Of a stretch of 7,766 nt of DNA, positions 1-5,660 are shown piece by piece. The DNA lies in NCBI GenBank assembly GCA_947484535.1, contig CANKPO010000054.1:1-7766 (forward strand), in the 5' to 3' direction. A model generated the notes under the pieces. That model saw only the letters and a program-made list of their open reading frames with translations. It ran no database searches and had not been told where the DNA came from. Position 1 is the stretch's first letter; the number at the start of each line of letters is the position of its first letter. The DNA is from Caulobacteraceae bacterium (GTDB taxonomy: Bacteria > Pseudomonadota > Alphaproteobacteria > Caulobacterales > Caulobacteraceae). A program made the position numbers and the translations under genes.

Positions 1-1217
1 CTGACGGTACGCGGCGTGCCTACGACGCGCGCCGTGCCGTCGGCATTGGGGGCGCCGGTAGGGTGGTAAAAGCGCGAGCCATAAGGATTGAACCGGCTGT
101 CAACGGGCATCACCATGAGTTGGTCTGACGTTGGCGCATTCAGTGCCAACGGCTGGCGCTGCATGGTGGATGAAGAGCCGTAATATCCAAACTCCGAGAA
201 GGCGGTGAGCCGCGGAGTAATATCGAATTCTGCCGTCACAAAGGCATTGCCACGGGTGGTCTTCGGGGATGCAAATCCAAACTGATTCAAATCCAAGAAG
301 AATTCTGGGTTGGTCGTGCGGCTCGGCGCGGCTGAGGTCAGTGCTGGCGTGCCGTTCACAGGCCGGAAGTAGTTATTGGCTGTGGATGTTCCAATTCGGA
401 ATGTGGGCCAAAAACCGCGTGCAGATCGCGCATCGAAGGGGCCACCCAAGACGTTAAACGGAGCCGGTGCGCGGTCCACGTTCAAAGAGGTGCGACTAAA
501 ATCTCGCTCAGTCAGCAGCGTGGAGTCGCGCGAAAGCCCTTCGACTGTGCCGAACAGGCGTCCACGGTCGTCTGCGAAGCGGGTTCCGAAGGTTACAGCG
601 GCCTGCGCGCTCTCGCCGCCACCTGCTTCAGGTTGGCTGTAGCGCAAGAGCGTCTCGACACCTTCGAAATCGCGTCTCAAGACGTAGTTGATTACGCCGC
701 CAACCGCATCAGAACCGTAAACTGAGGATGCACCGTCGCGCAGGACTTCGATCCGTGCAATTCCCTGGGTCGGAAGATGGTTGATGTTGACCGCCTGCGA
801 CAGGCCTGCGGTGAATGGATTGATGGCCATGCGACGGCCATTGATCAGCACCAATGTTGCTGTTGCGCCCATGTTGCGCAGGTTCAAGTTGGCATTATCA
901 CCGCGCGCACCGGAAGATCCCAAACGGGTCTCATTCTCAGGCAGATTGCTTACTGACGGCAAAGAGGTCAGCAGATCGGACGGCAGCAGTGCCCCGCGCA
1001 ATTCGATGGCCCGCTCGTCGAGCACCGTAATGGGAATCGTCGTTTCAAGGTTCGCGCGACGAATGTTGGAGCCGGTAACAATGATGGTTTCGACTTCGGG
1101 GACAGGCTGTTCACTGACCTGCTGAGCGGCGGAAAATTGCACACAGCCTAGGCTCAGGATCGCCGCTGCAGCGACCGTGTTAAACAAGCGAGCAGGACGC
1201 TTTAGCGACTGTGTCAT
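1..1217 (-). CDS. TonB-dependent outer-membrane receptor, N-terminal part (cut by left window edge)
   Basis: This gene was read by translating the minus strand from ATG at 1217-1215; the frame stays open for about 405 residues to the window edge. Residues 1-31 form a Sec signal peptide: basic start, hydrophobic core around residues 14-28, likely cleavage after SAA (29-31). A TonB-box-like segment (VETIIVTGS, 42-50) follows. The plug domain covers about 58-182, with LNLRNMGATATLVLINGRR (111-129) and RIEVLRDGASSVYG (155-168) as typical plug signatures. The beta-barrel begins after about residue 187. The Cys at 25 is not in a proper lipobox (Ser at -3), so it is not read as a lipoprotein. In this family, TonB/ExbBD energy drives import of siderophores, vitamins, sugars or peptides; the ligand here is unknown. 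No N-terminal STN signalling domain is seen, so it is not a sigma-factor transducer. An AGGGA Shine-Dalgarno sits 5 nt before the ATG. The barrel C-terminus lies outside the window. Confidence 0.95.
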   Translation of the reverse strand, partial: MTQSLKRPARLFNTVAAAAILSLGCVQFSAAQQVSEQPVPEVETIIVTGSNIRRANLETTIPITVLDERAIELRGALLPSDLLTSLPSVSNLPENETRLGSSGARGDNANLNLRNMGATATLVLINGRRMAINPFTAGLSQAVNINHLPTQGIARIEVLRDGASSVYGSDAVGGVINYVLRRDFEGVETLLRYSQPEAGGGESAQAAVTFGTRFADDRGRLFGTVEGLSRDSTLLTERDFSRTSLNVDRAPAPFNVLGGPFDARSARGFWPTFRIGTSTANNYFRPVNGTPALTSAAPSRTTNPEFFLDLNQFGFASPKTTRGNAFVTAEFDITPRLTAFSEFGYYGSSSTMQRQPLALNAPTSDQLMVMPVDSRFNPYGSRFYHPTGAPNADGTARVVGTPRTV

Positions 1218-1222
1218 GACTT

Positions 1223-1243
1223 TCCCTAAAAATTCGATAGGGA
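1223..1243 (-). promoter_or_regulatory. Hairpin covering the ribosome binding site of the left TonB receptor
   Basis: In the mRNA sense the sequence is TCCCTA, a 9-nt loop, then TAGGGA: a perfect 6-bp stem. Its 3' arm contains the AGGGA Shine-Dalgarno of the receptor starting at 1217. Folding would hide the ribosome binding site just 5 nt upstream of the start codon. The symmetry is seen directly; a regulatory role is inference. The stem is short and only moderately stable. Confidence 0.4.
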
Positions 1244-1365
1244 GTTTTCATACAGATCACGCGTGACGGCGATACGAATGCAGGATGACATTTCTGTTGT
1301 TTTCATGAACAGAACTTGGGCACAAAAGGCGCATTTGTTCAGCTTCTGTCCTTCAGCACCTGTAT

Positions 1366-1379
1366 ATTAGTATTCTAAT
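1366..1379. repeat. Inverted repeat over the candidate -10 box
   Basis: ATTAG and CTAAT flank a 4-nt spacer (TATT), giving a perfect 5-bp dyad on top of the putative -10 hexamer of the left receptor. A repressor bound here would block RNA polymerase. The repeat is short and AT-rich, so chance occurrence is quite possible. Confidence 0.3.
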
Positions 1380-1399
1380 GAACAGTGCCGGCCCGTCAC
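1372..1399 (-). promoter_or_regulatory. Candidate promoter of the left TonB receptor
   Basis: On the minus strand GTGACG (1399-1394, four of six matches to TTGACA) is separated by 16 nt from TAGAAT (1377-1372, five of six matches to TATAAT). This would start transcription near 1365 and give a leader of roughly 150 nt before the ATG at 1217. The -10 lies in the most AT-rich part of the 296-bp gap between the ABC operon and the receptor, and it overlaps a small inverted repeat (1366-1379). I see no recognisable Fur box. The match is based on consensus only. Confidence 0.3.
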
Positions 1400-1490
1400 G
1401 CGCCACGCGGGATGTTTGAGGCCAAAACTATTTTTTGAGCGAAAGCCTAAAACTCTTTCAAAGATGCTGCCGCTGAGACTTCCCACCCGC

Positions 1491-1502
1491 CAGTCATGAC
1501 TG
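1491..1502. repeat. 12-bp perfect palindrome after the ABC operon stop
   Basis: CAGTCATGACTG is a perfect 12-bp palindrome lying 11 bp beyond the TGA stop (1514-1516) of the second ABC subunit. It is not followed by a T-tract in either direction and has no loop, so it does not look like an intrinsic terminator. It could be a protein-binding dyad or chance. Confidence 0.35.
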
Positions 1503-1513
1503 CTGCCCCCACA

Positions 1514-3388
1514 TCAGGTCGCGCTTGAAGCCTGGGCGCTCACATCCTGGGCACTATCGTCAAAGGAAGCATGGGCCGATGCACAGAGCTGGAAGTACAA
1601 TCCGCCTAACCGCAGCAATGTGTCGTGCGACCCGTCTTCCACAATACGTCCCTGCTTCATCACGACGATCCTATCTGCGTCGCGGATGGTTGCCAGACGG
1701 TGTGCGATCACAATGCAGGTCCGCCCCGCAAACAACACTTTCAGTGCCTTCTGGATCGCGCTTTCTGTGAAGCTGTCGATATTGGCCGTGGCCTCGTCGA
1801 GAATGAGGATCTGAGGATCGGCCACCAGAGCTCGCGCAAAGGACAAGAGCTGCCTTTGACCCATAGAGAGGTTTCGCCCCCTCTGTCCTAGTCTCGTCTG
1901 GTAGCCATCTGGTAACTGGATGATAAAATCATGGGCGCAAACAGCTTTAGCCGCAGCGACAATATCTTCAGTGGTGGCTTTAAGGGTGTTGTAGCGGATG
2001 TTTTCCTCGATTGTCCCGGTGAACAGAAATGGTTCTTGCAGCACCATGGCGATCATCCGCCCAAGGGAGTCCAGTGTCACATCGCGGACATTGTGGCCGC
2101 CCACCAGTACCTGACCCTGATCTGTGTCGTAGAAACGGTGGGCTAACGAAATGATCGAGGTTTTGCCCGAGCCTGTGGGTCCCACAAGGGCCACCACTTC
2201 ACGGGGCTCCACCTTCAGGCAGATGTCATGCAAAACTGGCCGTTTGGGGTCATAGCCGAAGGTGACATGGCGAAACTCCACCGTCGGCGGCTCGCCGCGA
2301 AGAGCAACCGCGTTTGGCACGTCTTGGATGGCGACGGGCACGTCCAGCATTTCGAAGATTCTGTGCGCGGCCGCCATCGCGCGCTGCATAACCGTGTACT
2401 GCATCAACAACATCCGGACCGGCTCGAAGAATCTTTGTAGATAAAAGATAAAGGCGACCATCACGCCTACCTCAAGGCGACCGTCTAGCACCGCCCCACC
2501 GCCAACGATTATTACAATCGCCATGGCAAACCCGGTCAGAATATCGACCATCGGGGTCATGATCTGTGTCATCCATGCGGCCCCGACCTGAGCTCGGAAG
2601 TTGTCGTGTGCCTTTTCCGTGTAGAGTTCGAAGTTTATGGCTTCGCGGCGGTTCTCCTGCACAGTCCGCACACCATTGATGTTCTCGGCCAAAGCCGAAT
2701 TTGCCGTGGATGAGGCATCGCGCGCGGCCAAAAAGCTTTTCTTCGAATAGGGAAGCCAGACCGCACGAACGGCCAACATGGGCGGAAGCACCGTGAGGGT
2801 CAAAAGTCCCAGCTTCCAGTCCATGCTGACAAGAACCACTGAGATCCCAATCAGCATGACAAGGTCGCCGACAGCCCCTGTTGAGGTTTCAAGCAGGTCC
2901 TGCAAGGTGTTCACGTCGCCTTGCAGTCGGGACATGATCCGCCCGACATGGGTCTTGTCGGTGAAGGAAAGGGATATGTCTTGGCAATGTGCGAAAAGCT
3001 TGCGGCGAATATCGAAGATCACACGCTGGGCCAATCTTGCGGACAGCCACTGCTCCAGAAATGAGGTCACCAGGTAGACAACCACCAGCCCGACAAAAGC
3101 CAAGAGCGCTAGGTCCAGCATCGTTTCTTGGCGGGCCACTGCGGCATTGACGGCCTTTCCGATCATGGCCGGAATTGCCAATTGCGTCATGGCCGCTGTC
3201 AGTACCGCGACCTGAGCCCAGATGAAGGCGGGGCCATGGGGTTTGAGAAAGGCAAGGAACCGGCGGACCACCTTGGCGTCAAAACTTGCGAAGGCCACAT
3301 CGTCTTCAGCGACGCCAAGCGTGGCGCGGGGCGCCCGAGCCCTAGGTTTGGGTTGCTGGGCTGAGAGATGGGGAGCGTCTGGTGTCAT
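1514..3388 (-). CDS. ABC exporter half-transporter, catalytically intact subunit of a heterodimer (MdlB-like)
   Basis: This 624-residue type IV ABC exporter subunit has a Pro/Arg-rich cytosolic start (1-45), a six-helix membrane domain (about 53-320) and a nucleotide-binding domain (about 368-600). Visible ATPase motifs are A-loop Tyr379, Walker A GPTGSGKT (403-410), Q-loop Gln451, signature LSMGQ (507-511), Walker B ILILDE (527-532) with catalytic Glu532, D-loop ANIDS (535-539) and switch His563. The signature is non-canonical (Met for Gly509), while the catalytic Glu is intact. This matches the MdlB-type partner (E. coli MdlB has LSVGQ there). The start ATG overlaps the TGA of the upstream subunit as ATGA, so translation is coupled and a strong Shine-Dalgarno is not needed. 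It should work in the inner membrane, driving export or lipid/drug movement. The substrate cannot be inferred. No frameshift or truncation is seen. Confidence 0.95.
   Translation of the reverse strand: MTPDAPHLSAQQPKPRARAPRATLGVAEDDVAFASFDAKVVRRFLAFLKPHGPAFIWAQVAVLTAAMTQLAIPAMIGKAVNAAVARQETMLDLALLAFVGLVVVYLVTSFLEQWLSARLAQRVIFDIRRKLFAHCQDISLSFTDKTHVGRIMSRLQGDVNTLQDLLETSTGAVGDLVMLIGISVVLVSMDWKLGLLTLTVLPPMLAVRAVWLPYSKKSFLAARDASSTANSALAENINGVRTVQENRREAINFELYTEKAHDNFRAQVGAAWMTQIMTPMVDILTGFAMAIVIIVGGGAVLDGRLEVGVMVAFIFYLQRFFEPVRMLLMQYTVMQRAMAAAHRIFEMLDVPVAIQDVPNAVALRGEPPTVEFRHVTFGYDPKRPVLHDICLKVEPREVVALVGPTGSGKTSIISLAHRFYDTDQGQVLVGGHNVRDVTLDSLGRMIAMVLQEPFLFTGTIEENIRYNTLKATTEDIVAAAKAVCAHDFIIQLPDGYQTRLGQRGRNLSMGQRQLLSFARALVADPQILILDEATANIDSFTESAIQKALKVLFAGRTCIVIAHRLATIRDADRIVVMKQGRIVEDGSHDTLLRLGGLYFQLCASAHASFDDSAQDVSAQASSAT
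3385..3388 (-). promoter_or_regulatory. ATGA stop/start overlap coupling the two ABC subunits
   Basis: The TGA stop of the first subunit (3387-3385) shares bases with the ATG start of the second (3388-3386). This 4-nt overlap is the classic arrangement for translational reinitiation and keeps the two subunits in equal amounts, as a heterodimer needs. No convincing Shine-Dalgarno precedes the second ATG. Confidence 0.85.
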
Positions 3389-5259
3389 ACGGTATCGTCG
3401 CCCGGTGCGAGTTGATGTGCGTCCAGGGTGGCTGCTTGTGACTGCATCCGAAAGGTTGCGGCATAGGTCTTTCCAAATGTGATAAGCTGTTCATGCGTGC
3501 CCCGCTCGACGATGCGCCCGGCCTCAAGGACGATAATTTCATCGGCGTGCATCAGCGATGACAGGCGGTGGGCGATGATGATGGTCGCCTTGGTACGGGT
3601 AGCCCCGGCAAGGGCGTCGCGAACGCGCCGTTCGGTGACAGAATCTATGGCCGCGGCGCTGTCATCGAAAATGATCACCCCCGGCTCTGGCGCCACGCCC
3701 CGCGCAATGGTCAGGCGCTGACGCTGCCCTCCGGATAGGGCCAAGCCGCGCTCGCCCACTCTGGTCTCATATGTCTGGGCCAATGTGGAGATGTGATCAT
3801 GAATCTGAGCTGTAACGGCAGACTCGATAATCCGCTCGTCCGGCATCCACGGATCGGAGTAGGCCACATTGTGTCCGATGGAGTTGTCGAACAGGAAGGC
3901 TTCTTGCGGCACCAGACTGACATATTCTCGCAACGAAGCTAGGGTGACGTTGCGCACATCCTGACCGTCTATGGTGATGGAACCTTCGGTAACATCATAG
4001 AAGCGGGGGACTAGGCTTGCGATTGTCGACTTGCCGCTGCCCGCGGGGCCGACGATGCCGAGAGTCTGCCCGGGGCGTACCTCGAAGGAAACGTCTGACA
4101 GGGCCATTGCTGCGTCCCCATAGGCGAAGCCGACCTTGTCAAACCGCAATATACCGGCCCCCGCCACCAATTGGGTCGCCTGGGGCCGATCTGCTATTTC
4201 AGGCTGAAGATCAAGAATTTCAAAGAGACGGCTACCCGCAGAGGTGGCCCGCGCCGCAGAGTTGAAGATCATGGCCACTTGCCGGATCGGCGTCTGCATC
4301 AGGCTCATATAGGTCAAGAATTCCATGACGCGACCGGCGGTCATGGCACCGACAGCGACCTGGTGGCCGCCATACCAGAGCAGGGCTCCCATTGAGGCAT
4401 AGAAGGACAGGGTCATTGCGGACAATCCCCGACCCCTCAATATGATCCGCTTGTAGGCTTGGTTAAGGGTATCGATCGATGCCTTGTCGAACTTAGACAT
4501 CTCGAATTTTTTAGCAGCAAAGGCCCGCACAACGCGCACGCCCTGGAGGTTCTCCTCCATGGTCAGGGTCAGGTTCGCCATAAGCTCCTGAATTCGCAGC
4601 CAGGCGACGCGCAGCAGGAAACCCATTCGCGCTAGGGCTAGGCCCGCTATCGGCACAAACAGCAGGCCGATCACTGCCATCTGAGGATCGGTGGACACCA
4701 TCATCACGCCTGCAAAGCCCAACAGCAACAACAGGGATACGGTCTGCAGGACCCCGTTCTGAATGAACACCCGCGTGCCTTCAAGATCGAGCATCCCGCG
4801 GGTGATCAAGTCGCCTGAATGGACGCGGTCATGAAACCCGAATGAAAGGTTCTGCATCTGGCGAAAGAAGCGCAGACGCAGGTCGTAGGCCACTTGCTGA
4901 CTCACATATTCACCGAGATAGCCAGCATACATGGTCAGGATGCCACGAATGAATGTGGCGGTGATGGCTAGGAAAGCTGTGGTCCAAAGGGCAGCATTAA
5001 CAGTCGCTTGAGGAGAATTTCCACCTCTGAGCAAAAACTGGGCCTCATCAACAGCGGTACCGAACAGCCGCGGCAGAGCCAAACTTGCTGCCGCAGATCC
5101 GACGGAACAGGCGATTGCCAAGGCCATTCTGCCCCTATGGCGTAGGGCCAAGCGGGTGATCCGCAGAAGCACCCGGGGCATCTGGTTGATATCGACCCTT
5201 AGGGTCTGCGGCGTCGTACTGCTATCGGCCGGACCAGACTCGACTTTACTAAGGGGCAT
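3385..5259 (-). CDS. ABC exporter half-transporter, degenerate-site subunit of a heterodimer (MdlA-like)
   Basis: This is also 624 residues and the first gene of the two-gene ABC unit. A six-helix membrane domain covers about 44-320 and the nucleotide-binding domain about 370-600. Motifs seen are Walker A GPAGSGKS (404-411), Q-loop Gln452, X-loop VGERG (501-505), canonical signature LSGGQ (508-512), Walker B VIIFDD (528-533) and switch His564. The residue after the Walker B Asp532 is Asp533, not the catalytic Glu, so this subunit's own ATP site should hydrolyse poorly or not at all. E. coli MdlA and Thermotoga TM287 show the same change. The ATG at 5259 was chosen because it opens the frame; there is no strong Shine-Dalgarno before it, and the next Met is residue 27, still before the membrane domain, so a shorter form cannot be excluded. 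Partner: the subunit encoded at 1514-3388. The substrate is unknown. Confidence 0.95.
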   Translation of the reverse strand: MPLSKVESGPADSSTTPQTLRVDINQMPRVLLRITRLALRHRGRMALAIACSVGSAAASLALPRLFGTAVDEAQFLLRGGNSPQATVNAALWTTAFLAITATFIRGILTMYAGYLGEYVSQQVAYDLRLRFFRQMQNLSFGFHDRVHSGDLITRGMLDLEGTRVFIQNGVLQTVSLLLLLGFAGVMMVSTDPQMAVIGLLFVPIAGLALARMGFLLRVAWLRIQELMANLTLTMEENLQGVRVVRAFAAKKFEMSKFDKASIDTLNQAYKRIILRGRGLSAMTLSFYASMGALLWYGGHQVAVGAMTAGRVMEFLTYMSLMQTPIRQVAMIFNSAARATSAGSRLFEILDLQPEIADRPQATQLVAGAGILRFDKVGFAYGDAAMALSDVSFEVRPGQTLGIVGPAGSGKSTIASLVPRFYDVTEGSITIDGQDVRNVTLASLREYVSLVPQEAFLFDNSIGHNVAYSDPWMPDERIIESAVTAQIHDHISTLAQTYETRVGERGLALSGGQRQRLTIARGVAPEPGVIIFDDSAAAIDSVTERRVRDALAGATRTKATIIIAHRLSSLMHADEIIVLEAGRIVERGTHEQLITFGKTYAATFRMQSQAATLDAHQLAPGDDTV

Positions 5260-5277
5260 TCTGTATCATCAACCGAA

Positions 5278-5286
5278 ATTATGACA
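5278..5286 (-). promoter_or_regulatory. Candidate extended -10 promoter of the ABC operon
   Basis: On the minus strand TGTCATAAT matches an extended -10 (TG, one base, then CATAAT at 5283-5278, five of six to TATAAT). No good -35 hexamer lies at 16-18 nt. Transcription would begin near 5271, leaving a leader of only about a dozen bases before the ATG at 5259, consistent with the lack of a clear Shine-Dalgarno. Consensus-based only. Confidence 0.3.
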
Positions 5287-5292
5287 CAAAGT

Positions 5293-5302
5293 CGCATATG
5301 CG
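5293..5302. promoter_or_regulatory. Palindromic candidate operator upstream of the ABC operon
   Basis: CGCATATGCG is a perfect 10-bp palindrome 34-43 bp upstream of the ABC start codon and immediately upstream of the candidate -10. This is where a repressor dimer would overlap the RNA polymerase footprint. No regulator gene is in the window, so the binding protein is unknown. Confidence 0.3.
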
Positions 5303-5367
5303 GGTCTTTTGACGTTGGATAAACGCCGGACTTGTCGATAGTTTGTTGGGGCCGCAGCCCTTAGCTT

Positions 5368-5389
5368 TCAGGGACTATCCTGTCCCTGA
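5368..5389. repeat. 8-bp inverted repeat with 6-nt spacer upstream of the ABC operon
   Basis: TCAGGGAC and GTCCCTGA flank TATCCT, giving a perfect 8-bp dyad about 110-130 bp before the ABC start codon. It could form a hairpin in RNA, but no T-tract follows on either strand, so it is not a standard intrinsic terminator. The size and spacing fit an operator for a dimeric regulator, or the 3'-end hairpin of the upstream transcript. Confidence 0.5.
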
Positions 5390-5440
5390 TATGTCAGCAT
5401 CGATCGCAGCGTTGTCACTGGCAAGCCCGTCATCGGCCTA

Positions 5441-5456
5441 GTCTAGCGCGCTAAAC
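5441..5456. repeat. 16-nt near-perfect palindrome in the gap
   Basis: A perfect 10-bp palindrome, TAGCGCGCTA (5444-5453), extends to 16 nt with one mismatched pair (GT on the left, AC on the right). It lies about 185-200 bp upstream of the ABC start codon. A protein-binding site is possible; it may also be chance in GC-rich DNA. Confidence 0.35.
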
Positions 5457-5595
5457 CAAGTGCGGTGCTAGTTGCCGTCATGATGGCGAAAGCCTCTATT
5501 TCTGTCAGCCTCGATAGGTGCGGGGAGGGCGGCGGCGGGCGCGACGCGTTCGTGTAGTACAGAAGCTAACCGCCGCTTCACCCCGGTGATACAAG

Positions 5596-5617
5596 CCCCT
5601 GTAAAGTCTGCAAGGGG
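5596..5617. repeat. Short G/C hairpin downstream of the PLP enzyme
   Basis: CCCCT and AGGGG flank a 12-nt loop, 44-65 bp beyond the TAG stop (5663-5661) of the PLP enzyme. It is the nearest stem to that 3' end, but it has only 5 bp and no T-tract on the minus strand, so it is at best a weak candidate transcript end. Confidence 0.25.
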
Positions 5618-5660
5618 TGCTCGAACCCAAAAGTACGCAGCGTTAGAACCGCTATGCAGC

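Larger units (their letters stand above)
5260..5660. other. 401-bp gap between the PLP enzyme and the ABC operon
   Basis: I see no convincing gene here on either strand; the short ATG frames lack ribosome binding sites and recognisable products. The gap holds four separate inverted repeats (5293-5302, 5368-5389, 5441-5456, 5596-5617), a G-rich run (5519-5540) and a possible extended -10 just before the ABC start. There is no stem followed by a T-tract, so a clean intrinsic terminator for the receptor/PLP transcript was not found. The length and the dyads fit a regulatory region that separates two transcription units. Confidence 0.6.

Noticed and set aside
1180..1251. Short leader peptide frame (23 aa, beginning MKTPYRIF) overlapping the left receptor start
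   Set aside because: It has no convincing Shine-Dalgarno and no attenuator-like residue pattern. It could be translated, but nothing in the sequence supports it beyond an open frame.
1218..1513. Intrinsic terminator for the ABC operon
   Set aside because: The palindrome at 1491-1502 has no loop or T-tract, and the A/T runs near 1429-1436 lack a GC-rich stem before them; no terminator could be supported.
5480..5557. 25-aa plus-strand frame in the gap, considered as a small peptide or RiPP precursor
   Set aside because: No ribosome binding site, a Gly run coming from GC-rich repeats, and no modifying-enzyme genes nearby.
5600..5650. tRNA T-arm-like stretch (GGTTCGAGC on the minus strand)
   Set aside because: The T-stem does not pair properly (G53 would face A61), and no acceptor, D or anticodon arm could be found around it. 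No attachment-site duplication was seen either.
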